A DNA stretch of 64,000 nt from BAIKAL-G1 sp943369525 (GTDB lineage Bacteria; Cyanobacteriota; Cyanobacteriia; PCC-6307; Cyanobiaceae): assembly GCA_943369525.1 (NCBI GenBank), contig CALRNL020000001.1, positions 1 to 64,000 of the forward strand, in the 5' to 3' direction. The notes beneath the pieces were generated by a model. It did no database searches. It was given only the letters and a program-made list of their open reading frames with translations, and was not told where the DNA came from. Position 1 is the stretch's first letter, and every line of letters starts with the position of its first letter. This document shows, piece by piece, positions 47,301 through 54,327 of this stretch. Both the position numbers and the translations under genes were made by a program.

Positions 47301-48257
47301 ATCAGATCAAACCTGGAGGTTGAGATTCTAGAGAAGCTCTATGCGGCTTATCCACGCTTCAGCGATGGGTACGCGAAGCTGCCAGGAGGCAGACCTTATG
47401 CAAGGGAATTAGACATGGGCAACGATCGAGACCTATTCACAGAAGACTCAGCGGCAATTCCTCTGTATGAAGGGAAGATGGTTGATCAGTATGACTACCG
47501 TGCCAAGGCCTATGTTTCAGGTCGTGGACGATCAGCAGTTTGGCAAGAGCTGGCTTTTGAATCACCGGAGAAACGCATCGTGCCACAGTGGAGGGTTAAA
47601 AAATCTTCGCTCAACGAAGGAGATCTTGAGCGGATTAGAAACTACAGATTGGGTTTTTGTGATGTTACCTCCCCCACAAATCAGCGTTCACTGGTTGCAG
47701 CAATTATTCCTCCGTCCGTCGTGTGTGGTCACAAAGTACCAACAATTCAACTTGGGCACGCGCTGGCCTCGCAGTCGTTGCTTTGGTTGGCCATCGCCAA
47801 TAGCTTATCCATAGACTTTCTCGTCAGGAAGAAGGTTTCTCTCCAGATGTCCTATACCATTCTTGACACACTTCCTCTTCCTGTTAAGAAACCGGAGACA
47901 AAGACTGAAATCTCCATCACACGGCTATCTGCAAGCCTTGCTTTGACTGGAGCACTAATGGGCGAGTTCGCAGAGCAGTTTGCTGCAGAAGATCCAGGCT
48001 GGAATGGTGAGTTGTTGGTCAACCAGGATGAACGCCATAATGCAAAAGCCGAGATCGAAGCGATTTACGCGCTCAGGATTCTTAATCTCACTAGGGCACA
48101 GATGCAGTTTATTCTTAGGCCTAAAGACATCTCGGATGAGTACGCCGAATATGAAACATTCGGAGCTCTAGAACGCGCAGAGATCCGCCAGTTCGGCGAG
48201 TACCGCACGCAGAGGTTGGTGCTGGAGGCGTGGGATCGTCTGTTTGGGACCCCATGA
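44373..48257 (+). CDS. N6-adenine DNA methyltransferase, type IIG/DrmMI-like
   Basis: The protein has 1294 residues. SAM-binding motif I is VLDPACGSGHFLLAAGRRLA (about residue 506), with KTTGSYYTPDALVKLLIESA just before it. Catalytic motif IV is VLGNPPWETM (about 771). These mark a gamma-class N6-adenine methyltransferase of the Eco57I/DrmMI type. The N-terminal 450 residues are a large helical region. The C-terminal half (after about residue 785) would hold the target-recognition domain, and there the base composition changes abruptly to AT-richer DNA, although the frame is intact. No nuclease motif is obvious. Its stop overlaps the next start (ATGA at 48254). Confidence 0.85.
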   Translation: MARATATVAFNAIEVKGSLLPGSLLDQVAHFKAKQQGPKDYGLEKNAKLRDRIDAAWVRAKDLWADYVGLKERAGQGAAALHFSLLLLREVFEWDDVQPVAGWQRGEAHYPITHRAFGGAVPLILKGVDTADLDQGLKQFGQENRKRSPHSCLQECLNADDGANWGLLCSGDRLRMLHDNASLVKPAYLGADLEWLIEGDLFDEFAVLWLTLHASRFRLPIDQGGSQSGCVLDGWKREAEDTGERILNQLRGGVESALEHLGNGVLAHQANQALRLALESGELSRQAFHEELLRLVYRFLFLFTAEDRELLFAQEVGKEDPRRQIYREGYSLGRLRELALKRSAFEGNYGDLWQLQRLVFQQLSINNSPLGLPGLGGLFDTKQCPNLQGCELDNRYLLRAIKAIGWFEAGGTLTRVNYRDLNTEELGSVYEGLLELHPQVEQVGSRMQLSYGAAAGSDRKTTGSYYTPDALVKLLIESALLPVIQERLSKAPTIESKIQALLAIRVLDPACGSGHFLLAAGRRLALELARLRAGDDEPSEALRQQCLREVVAQCLYGVDKNPMAVELCKVALWIEAIDPGKPLSFLDAHIQCGDSLVGVFDPKVLEQGIPDEAYKALTGDNPTVCTSLKRDNASYRKTSRRGGGLQGSFNLAATPTRSPGQSRLQAIEAMPETSLPETAAKQAAYADWLQDTGSDAETLAANLYTAAFFLPKTADTRAQMPTTEHLLKLLGGQPIPDAMEQAVQGAARNFRFLHWHLRFGEVMAAGGFDCVLGNPPWETMSPDVKEWFATYNPQIRNNSPDGQREIKEGLLLNPAIKEGWDAHCNQLYSAANFIKTSGRNKLFAPGNLGKGDFNTYRFFVELSLSLCTGKGVAGMVVPENLYNGANAMALRRELTEQRGPLLLRGFENTKNHWFEDIDSRSKFCLFVSPPGPISDHGIDAAFCIRTDQQLKELPSKVVIPAWVSKEIGGDALAIPEIRSNLEVEILEKLYAAYPRFSDGYAKLPGGRPYARELDMGNDRDLFTEDSAAIPLYEGKMVDQYDYRAKAYVSGRGRSAVWQELAFESPEKRIVPQWRVKKSSLNEGDLERIRNYRLGFCDVTSPTNQRSLVAAIIPPSVVCGHKVPTIQLGHALASQSLLWLAIANSLSIDFLVRKKVSLQMSYTILDTLPLPVKKPETKTEISITRLSASLALTGALMGEFAEQFAAEDPGWNGELLVNQDERHNAKAEIEAIYALRILNLTRAQMQFILRPKDISDEYAEYETFGALERAEIRQFGEYRTQRLVLEAWDRLFGTP

Positions 48258-49171
48258 GCATTAACTACGGCCGATCGTTACCTAGAGGGCCTAGGCCAAA
48301 ACCTCCGCTGCCAAAACTTGGAGAGGTTGGGTCATTGCGAGGAACTACAGAACCTCAAAGCAGCCGTAACAAAAAACAGAAAGACAACAACGTTCAAGCT
48401 TCATCCAACAGTGACACTCAAGCTGTAAGCTCAAGGTCTCAACAGCTGGGAACCACACAAAAGAAGAAGAAAAAAACAAAGCTAGATCGTCGCAAGCAAA
48501 ATACACCCGTCAGGGTAGAAATAGTCAGGCCTAAGCCTCCGTCCTTGTCTAGTAAACCTTCCAAAGCGTGTCGGGTTGTCGTTGAGTGGAGACGTGCCGG
48601 CCGTCGTTACTTGGCTTGGGGAAAACTAGGGGTGAAAGCGGTGGATGGGTGGAGTGAATGTACGGCTGAAAAAAACTATCAGCAATTGTTAAAAAAGCTT
48701 CACCCAATTGGGACCAAATTAACCATATCCGACTCACGGATTCCTGTCGTTGAGATCCTTGATCTGATAATCGCCGTTGGGAAAGTGCTCACGCAGAAAC
48801 GGCAAGGCAGCACGGCAGCCCAGGTTTCTAGTCAAGCTTTCCCATCTCGGCAGACAAAGCGCCGCTCTCGCCGTGAGTCACAATCCAATCAGGTCGCAAG
48901 ACAGCGGAATTCAGCTGCCGCGGAAGCTGCTCGCAACGAAGTTTTGGTGATCAGGCCAAACGAGGGACAACCATCAAAAGCATCCCGGCGTCAAAGAACG
49001 GCCAGGCATGCTGCCAATAATGAACAGAAACGCCGGCAGCTGCTTGCCCGACAGCGAAGGGAGCTCAGGCGACTCAGTTGGCTTCGACGGCTTGGCCAAG
49101 AAGAGCGCGATGCTCCCAACGACATGATGCACTTTGCGCTTCAGGGTGGATTGCCAGGCTTGAAGCGTTAA
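48254..49171 (+). CDS. unknown highly basic, low-complexity protein of the defence operon
   Basis: The protein has 305 residues and is very rich in Lys, Arg, Gln and Ser. The N-terminus is proline-rich (PRGPRPKPPLPKLGEVGSLR), followed by a KKKKKTKLDRRKQNTPVRVE stretch. A short ordered-looking core lies around residues 105-175 (CRVVVEWRRAGRRYLAWGKL, then GWSECTAEKNYQQLLKKLHP). The C-terminus is a long basic helix (RRQLLARQRRELRRLSWLRR). No domain is recognised. It is probably a nucleic-acid-binding accessory. Translationally coupled to the methyltransferase and in the same AT-richer tract. ATG 48254 was chosen because it overlaps the stop in the usual ATGA manner. Confidence 0.65.
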   Translation: MSINYGRSLPRGPRPKPPLPKLGEVGSLRGTTEPQSSRNKKQKDNNVQASSNSDTQAVSSRSQQLGTTQKKKKKTKLDRRKQNTPVRVEIVRPKPPSLSSKPSKACRVVVEWRRAGRRYLAWGKLGVKAVDGWSECTAEKNYQQLLKKLHPIGTKLTISDSRIPVVEILDLIIAVGKVLTQKRQGSTAAQVSSQAFPSRQTKRRSRRESQSNQVARQRNSAAAEAARNEVLVIRPNEGQPSKASRRQRTARHAANNEQKRRQLLARQRRELRRLSWLRRLGQEERDAPNDMMHFALQGGLPGLKR

Positions 49172-49176
49172 CTGCC

Positions 49177-50397
49177 ATGCCCATCGTCTCCCTCCCCGCT
49201 CGTGCCGCCATCCATCAGGCCGTAGCTGCCCTTCACGCCGGTAGCGCCCTGCATCCCCATGGCGACACGGTCTTCCTCTCCTTTGTGGACATCCCCGCCA
49301 TGGATGTGTTGGCCTATCTCGGCGCCTGGGGGCTGATGGCCAGGTGCGAAGGCACCACGATCAAGCTTCGGGGTGAGCCCAAGGCCCTAGCGGCTCTGCA
49401 ACTTCTCGGCTTCCACCAGCTGCTCGATATTCCTCCCTCAACTACCAGTCCAAATAGTCAGCCCGCCAAAGCCCACACCATTGGCGTGTTGCCCCTATCG
49501 CCAATCGCCACAGAAGATCAGCAGTGCCAAGCCGTCGATGCGATCTGCGCCATCGCATTAGCCGCCGTCGATAACGCCGCCGCCTTCATTCCGGCCTTGG
49601 AATGGCTGGCCAATGAGATCCTCGGCAATATCCTCACCCACGCCGTGTCTGAAACCCCTGGGGTGGTTTGCGCCCAGTACCGGCCCAAGCAGCAGCGCTT
49701 CGACATCGGCATCTGTGACATGGGGCGGGGTCTACTCGGCTCTCTTCAGCCCGCCTTCCCAGACGTACGCAGCTACGGCAGTGCGATCGACAAGGCGATC
49801 GAGCGCGGCGCCACCCGCGACCCCGCCATCGGTCAAGGCAATGGCATGGCCGGCTCCTACGAAATCGTTCGCCTCAACGGCGGCACCTATCAAATCTGGA
49901 CGGGTGATGTGGTGTTTGAGCTCAACAAGGGCCGACGGAAACCCCAGTTCCAGCCAATGCCCCCTGTGCTCGGCACCGGGGTGATGTTTTCACTCGACAC
50001 CAGCAAACCAATCGACCTGGCCAACACTTGGATCGCCTCCGGATCAGGGGTGGAGTGCCTGTTCCTCAATCAGCTCACCGATTCCGCCAGCGAGAGCGGC
50101 CTTGATGTCGCCGCCGAATGCCTCCACACCGGTGGTCGCTTACCGGCCAAGTTGTTGCGACGCAAGATCCAGGGCCTCCTGCCAGCCATGGATGGCGAGC
50201 CATTGATCCTCGACTTCTCCGGCGTCAAATCCGCTGCCAGCAGCTTCCTCGACGAACTCCTCGGCCGCTTAGCCGCAGAAGACCCCCGAGGCCAGGCCGT
50301 CTTCGAAGGGGCGGTGCGCATTCAGGGCATGTCTCCCACCGTGCAGGCGATGGCGAATGTGGTGGTGGCGCAGCGGTTGGGGCACGGCAGGCCTTGA
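49177..50397 (+). CDS. GHKL ATPase with C-terminal DUF4325 (STAS-like) domain
   Basis: The protein has 406 residues from ATG 49177. Residues about 1-95 may be a STAS-like domain. The GHKL ATPase has an N-box (WLANEILGNILTHAVSE, about 140), a G1 box (GICDMGRGLLGS, about 177) and a G2 box (IGQGNGMAGSYEIVRLNGGT, about 218). The C-terminal 100 residues (EPLILDFSGVKSAASSFLDE, LLGRLA) are DUF4325. Such proteins accompany several restriction-like operons. Start lies 5 bases after the basic gene's stop; the operon ends here. Confidence 0.8.
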   Translation: MPIVSLPARAAIHQAVAALHAGSALHPHGDTVFLSFVDIPAMDVLAYLGAWGLMARCEGTTIKLRGEPKALAALQLLGFHQLLDIPPSTTSPNSQPAKAHTIGVLPLSPIATEDQQCQAVDAICAIALAAVDNAAAFIPALEWLANEILGNILTHAVSETPGVVCAQYRPKQQRFDIGICDMGRGLLGSLQPAFPDVRSYGSAIDKAIERGATRDPAIGQGNGMAGSYEIVRLNGGTYQIWTGDVVFELNKGRRKPQFQPMPPVLGTGVMFSLDTSKPIDLANTWIASGSGVECLFLNQLTDSASESGLDVAAECLHTGGRLPAKLLRRKIQGLLPAMDGEPLILDFSGVKSAASSFLDELLGRLAAEDPRGQAVFEGAVRIQGMSPTVQAMANVVVAQRLGHGRP

Positions 50398-50458
50398 TCA
50401 TCTAGCTTCCGTTGCGGGGAACACGTCTTGTGTGAGATTTAGGCAGAGAAGACTACGA

Positions 50459-51049
50459 TTATTCCATCAGCCAACGCTGAAGTTGACGATTAGACTGAGC
50501 CTCTAGGACATCAGCAATTCTGACCCCTTTGCTTGCGATCTTCTGAACGCTGCAATGAAAAAATGACCCTTCTCCATCGTTGCTTTCCAGCTTGAGTTGT
50601 CCATCGCCCATCGAGTCGACAAGCCTTAGATGACGGCAATATTGGTTTGCATCTCGCAAGAACTCAGGCAGCCATAGCAGCACTTGATGCAGTCTAAGCG
50701 CTTGGGCCCCATGGTCTGAATAGATCCCTCCATAGGGGATCCGTAAGTAGATGCGACACCAGGGCTCAACCCTCTGCAAGTAGAAGGCATGGCTTTGTAT
50801 GCCATGGCCCCAGAAGCCGATGGCGAAATGCCCCTCAGGTGCCATCTGAAGGAAATCCTCCACATCGGATTGGACCCGGTAGGGATGCTCCAGGGCTGTT
50901 GCACTGCCAAATAGCAGTTGCCCCAGCCACTGCAGTACTTGATCAGGAGGGATCAGTCCTCCGGGCATCGTCTCACCGATGTGTTCGCTGTAGTGAGCCA
51001 ACAACTCTGCCATTGCAGGCGGTGGCATTGCCCGATTCAACCTTGCCAT
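50459..51049 (-). CDS. hypothetical protein, second of a coupled pair
   Basis: The protein has 196 residues from ATG 51049 (MARLNRAMPPPAMAELLAHY). It is globular with Trp/Tyr/His-rich stretches (GHFAIGFWGHGIQSHAFYLQ, PWCRIYLRIPYGGIYSDHGA). It starts at the stop of the upstream gene (TAATG). No family is recognised. It is convergent with the end of the defence operon. Confidence 0.6.
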   Translation of the reverse strand: MARLNRAMPPPAMAELLAHYSEHIGETMPGGLIPPDQVLQWLGQLLFGSATALEHPYRVQSDVEDFLQMAPEGHFAIGFWGHGIQSHAFYLQRVEPWCRIYLRIPYGGIYSDHGAQALRLHQVLLWLPEFLRDANQYCRHLRLVDSMGDGQLKLESNDGEGSFFHCSVQKIASKGVRIADVLEAQSNRQLQRWLME

Positions 51050-51396
51050 TAGGTTTCTTCGCCAGTGAGATCCAACACGGTCCAAGTGGTGCTACACACC
51101 GGCCCACAGGCCATGCCGCAAGTGGTGATCTCAAAGGCCACCCAGCAGGGCCTATCGACGCTTTTTAGAAACGCCACCACATCTACACTTTCATCAGCAG
51201 CGTCTTGAATGGCAAGGTGTGCTGCCCACTGGAGCTGGAGCTCATCGCACAGGAGCTCTGGTTGCTCAGGCACTTCATGGCACCAGAAGCCCCGAACCGT
51301 TTGGGCATTGGGCTCGCCGCTCTCCTTGAACACCGGTTCTCCGGTGGCAGGACAGAAGAAATTCCAGTCGTCGCGTTCGAGTTGGATCAGTTGCAT
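51049..51396 (-). CDS. hypothetical protein, first of a coupled pair
   Basis: The protein has 115 residues from ATG 51396 (MQLIQLERDDWNFFCPATGE). It contains FCPATGEPVFKESGEPNAQT and FEITTCGMACGPVCSTTWTV, with several cysteines. No family is recognised. Its stop overlaps the next start by one base, so the pair is co-translated. It lies divergently from the MltR-like gene, 95 bases away. Confidence 0.6.
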   Translation of the reverse strand: MQLIQLERDDWNFFCPATGEPVFKESGEPNAQTVRGFWCHEVPEQPELLCDELQLQWAAHLAIQDAADESVDVVAFLKSVDRPCWVAFEITTCGMACGPVCSTTWTVLDLTGEET

Positions 51397-51491
51397 GGCT
51401 TTGCTTGGCTCCGGCTGCACTGTTGCCGGCCCAATCACCGTTCAGCTTTTTTCCGTGCGAAAGACCAAGATGGACGGGCCGCTCCTTGTTG

Positions 51492-52091
51492 ATGACCCCT
51501 CCGGAGCCGACCAGCTCGCCTGACTTGGCGGCAGCGCAAGCCGCCCGCACCATCGCCCTGCAGATGCTGGAGGAGCGCGGTCGTGGAGCCGTGCTGGTGG
51601 GTGTCGCCCGGGTGGATGCAGCCCTGGAGCATCTTCTGCAGGCGGTGATGGCACCAGGCCCGTCTAAGGCTGATGGTTTGTTTCTGCCGGAGCGGCCCTT
51701 GGGTTCCTTGGGCGCCAAGGTCGCCTTGGCCCGCAGGCTTGGATTAATCGATGCACAGGTGGAGCGGGCCCTCTCTGCCCTGCGCAAGCTGCGCAACGCC
51801 TTCGCCCACTCCACTGAATCGGCTTCCCTTAGCGATCCAGTCCACAGCGCCCGCCTGGCCGAGATCTATACCGCGGCCAGCATCAACCCCCTTTGGGCAC
51901 CCCTGGAGACCGTTCTCACTGCCCAGCCTCCCTCAGCGCATGGACCGCTGGAGCCTGCCCTGCGGGACTACATCCTGCTGATCACAATCCTGGTGGCCTT
52001 CCTAGAAGCCACGGCCCAGCAGCTCAAGCCGTACAGGGCTCCGGTGGTGATGGGCTTCTCTGGGGTGATTCGCGTGGAAGCGGCCAGCTGA
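51492..52091 (+). CDS. MltR-like / DUF4145-like protein
   Basis: The protein has 199 residues from ATG 51492. LVGVARVDAALEHLLQAVMA, then ERPLGSLGAKVALARRLGLI and ALRKLRNAFAHSTESASL resemble the mannitol repressor MltR fold and DUF4145 proteins, which contain an R-N-x-x-x-H-like helix shared with HEPN-type folds. RKLRNAFAH fits such a motif. No mannitol gene is present, so metabolic regulation is unlikely; a role in the surrounding defence region is possible. Confidence 0.6.
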   Translation: MTPPEPTSSPDLAAAQAARTIALQMLEERGRGAVLVGVARVDAALEHLLQAVMAPGPSKADGLFLPERPLGSLGAKVALARRLGLIDAQVERALSALRKLRNAFAHSTESASLSDPVHSARLAEIYTAASINPLWAPLETVLTAQPPSAHGPLEPALRDYILLITILVAFLEATAQQLKPYRAPVVMGFSGVIRVEAAS

Positions 52092-52244
52092 GCACGTCAA
52101 ACGATGGTCTGCAGCGCAATCGATCAGCCTATGGCGCCTGAGTGAGGCTGGCAGAAGCTCAGTTTCGATTGCGGATGGTCTGATTGATGACGATTGCGAC
52201 TTTCTATTTGCGGGATACGGGTATTAAGGAAGCACCCCCAGCCC

Positions 52245-53246
52245 TCAGCACACTCCGCTAGCCGTGGACTCCACCACCCCCTCCGGCGCAATCAACTCCA
52301 CCGCCTGCCGTGCCTCCCCGAGCACCTGGAAGAGCACCTGCGGCTCGGCCTCGAGCAGGGCGATCCAGTGCTCCAGATAGGCGGCATGGCTTTGGAGCTC
52401 ACTGCCGATCTCGAGCCGATCGCCCAGGAGCACGGCCCCCAGCTCAGCCACCAGCTCTTCCCTGGCATAACGGGGCTTGCCAAAGGCGCCACCGAGATCG
52501 CGCTTGAGGCGGCAGGCATGGCCGGTGGAATGGACCTGCTCATGGGCCCAGGTGGCATAGAAAGCAGCCGTTGACTGGAAGCTGACACGCTCGGGCAACT
52601 GGATGCGATCAAGCTGAGGCAGATAGAAGGCCCGATCACCGCCAAAGCTGACCGGCACCGGCCAGGCGGAGAGCACGGCCTCTGCCGCTGCCAATCGCTC
52701 TGGCTCCGGGCGGGCCTGCAGACCGGCTGCTTCCTGCCGGGCTGCGACCAGCTCCGTGAGCCCCGGCCCCTCCAGATCGCCTGCATTGAAGACGGCCTCC
52801 GGCCGATAACTGACCCAGCTGCGGCTACCCCCCTCGGGGCCCCCTGCTTCCCCCTGCTGGCTGGGATCCTGCTGATCGTCCTGCTGATGCAGCTGGGGCC
52901 GCAGGATCATGGCCGCCTTGCTGCCCTTCTTGGGGCTGATGCCGAGGCCCTTGGCTTCCGCGTAGCCGCACCAGAACGGCAGGGCTGATCCGCGAATGTG
53001 CATGCCCAGGGTGAGCAGGATCGGATTGGAACCCCGATAGCGATGGCCACTGAACAAATTGCAGTGGTGCCCCCCTCCGGAGCCATCCCAGGGCTTGCGC
53101 CAGGGAGCGACCCCCTGCTGCATCAACTCGATCAGGCTGAGGACGAGACGCTCCTGGGCATTGGGCCCGGACCGGCGCCCTGCTGGAGATGAGGCTTTTG
53201 ATTTGGACCTCGATGAGGACTTTTGAGCGGACTGGCTGACGGCCAT
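52245..53246 (-). CDS. ArdC-like antirestriction protein / zincin
   Basis: The protein has 333 residues from ATG 53246. The N-terminal ssDNA-binding domain (NAQERLVLSLIELMQQGVAP, WRKPWDGSGGGHHCNLFSGH, RYRGSNPILLTL) and the C-terminal metallopeptidase-like domain with HEQVHSTGH (about residue 232) match the ArdC family, used by plasmids and phages to protect entering DNA. The middle has a Gln/Gly-rich insert. It is the last gene of the minus-strand module C39 peptidase, membrane protein, small protein, ArdC. Confidence 0.8.
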   Translation of the reverse strand: MAVSQSAQKSSSRSKSKASSPAGRRSGPNAQERLVLSLIELMQQGVAPWRKPWDGSGGGHHCNLFSGHRYRGSNPILLTLGMHIRGSALPFWCGYAEAKGLGISPKKGSKAAMILRPQLHQQDDQQDPSQQGEAGGPEGGSRSWVSYRPEAVFNAGDLEGPGLTELVAARQEAAGLQARPEPERLAAAEAVLSAWPVPVSFGGDRAFYLPQLDRIQLPERVSFQSTAAFYATWAHEQVHSTGHACRLKRDLGGAFGKPRYAREELVAELGAVLLGDRLEIGSELQSHAAYLEHWIALLEAEPQVLFQVLGEARQAVELIAPEGVVESTASGVC

Positions 53247-53285
53247 GGCCGGCTGGGCGTGGAACGCCCCCTTGGTCCTCGCGTA

Positions 53286-53322
53286 GGCAAGGGGCGCGTA
53301 GCGCCTTGCGTAGCCCTTGCCC
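53286..53322. repeat. palindromic repeat, copy A
   Basis: GGCAAGGGGCGCGTAGCGCC then TTGCGTAGCCCTTGCC. The arms GGCAAGGG/CCCTTGCC pair around a second inner palindrome GGCGCGTAGCGCC. Copy B is at 53816. It is a REP-like element on the promoter side of the ArdC gene. Confidence 0.55.
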
Positions 53323-53486
53323 GCGAGGCCACCATGGGGCACCCACGCCAGCCACCCTTACGGGTTGGTGACAGTGGTTGGGCTGCTGGATTGGTGGGCT
53401 GGTCGAGGGCTGGTGGTCCCCCCAGCAGGTCAGCATGAGAAAAGGGGGCCAATAACCAGCCCCCGGGAGCCAGTGGCTCCAGATGC

Positions 53487-53762
53487 TCACCCCACCGCCC
53501 TAACCGGCAGCGCCGGCTCTTCAGCTCTGACCTGCTGCTCTGCCCAGGCCTCCCGAGCGGCGGCGATGGCGTCGGAGCGCTCCAGGAATAGGGCGATCAC
53601 TGGCAGCACCTCTTCTTCTAGGAGGGCAATTTCCTCCTCAACCAGGGGTGCCTCATAGGAGCATTCACGGACACCCAGCTCCTGCAGGCGCAGATAGCGC
53701 TCGATCCTTTGCTGGGCCAGCAGCAACAGGGAGATTGGGTGGGAGGACAAGAGGCTGGACAT
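53487..53762 (-). CDS. small acidic hypothetical protein
   Basis: The protein has 91 residues. It is helical, with an acidic middle (APLVEEEIALLEEEVLPVIA). No family is recognised. It lies between the membrane protein and ArdC genes in the same direction, with palindromic repeats on both sides. Confidence 0.5.
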   Translation of the reverse strand: MSSLLSSHPISLLLLAQQRIERYLRLQELGVRECSYEAPLVEEEIALLEEEVLPVIALFLERSDAIAAAREAWAEQQVRAEEPALPVRAVG

Positions 53763-53815
53763 GGGCCTAGGCGCCTGGGGGCGCAGCGATGGGACGCCTC
53801 CCGTGCCGCCGGATC

Positions 53816-53854
53816 AGGCAAGGGGCGCGCAGCGCCTCGCGTCAGCCCTTGCCC
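53816..53854. repeat. palindromic repeat, copy B
   Basis: GGCAAGGGGCGCGCAGCGCC then TCGCGTCAGCCCTTGCC. Nearly identical to copy A at 53286 (two substitutions and one extra base). It lies between the small acidic gene and the membrane protein gene. Confidence 0.55.
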
Positions 53855-53911
53855 CGGCGGACGCTGGAGCGACCCGGCGCGGAGACCCCTAACGGGGTTG
53901 GTGTTTGTCGA

Positions 53912-54322
53912 TCAGGGCCCATCGGGCCCGGTTCCTGACCCTGGTCTTGGTGCTGGTCCCCTGCCTGACCCTGCTCCCCCCTCTTGCTCCTCCTGCACCT
54001 CCCGCCGCCTGAGCCCCAGGGACACCGCCCCTGCTCCGCCCAAGAGGGCCAAGGTGGCATTGATTGCCGATTCAAAGGCGTCATTGAGGCGGCTCAGAAT
54101 TTCCGGGCAGCCCTTGGAGCGCAGCTGGGAATAACGCTGATCCAGCAGGTGGGCGCAAAGACCCACCCCGACGCCATAAAGGATGAACTGGGCCAGGAAG
54201 ATGCCGGCCAGACAGCCCAGCAAAAAGCGCTCACGGTTAAAGCGACTCCCAGGCCAGCCCCCCAGCAAGACGCTGAGCAGCAGGTAGAGGCCAATGGCCA
54301 CCGTGGCGATCAACACCACCAT
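53912..54322 (-). CDS. small membrane protein
   Basis: The protein has 136 residues. An N-terminal hydrophobic segment (VVLIATVAIGLYLLLSVLLG) is followed by a second (FLLGCLAGIFLAQFILYGVG) and a charged, Gly/Arg-rich C-terminal half (REVQEEQEGGAGSGRG). It starts 5 bases after the C39 peptidase stop. No holin-like family is certain, although the position beside a peptidase fits one. Confidence 0.5.
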   Translation of the reverse strand: MVVLIATVAIGLYLLLSVLLGGWPGSRFNRERFLLGCLAGIFLAQFILYGVGVGLCAHLLDQRYSQLRSKGCPEILSRLNDAFESAINATLALLGGAGAVSLGLRRREVQEEQEGGAGSGRGPAPRPGSGTGPDGP

Positions 54323-54327
54323 CGGAT

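Noticed and set aside
33998..48257. A canonical DISARM class 1 system
   Set aside because: No separate drmB and no drmC-type PLD gene; the helicase and DUF1998 parts are one protein and a DUF262-HNH gene is present instead.
51492..52091. A mannitol operon repressor
   Set aside because: The MltR-like fold is present but no mannitol transport or dehydrogenase gene occurs; function is left open.
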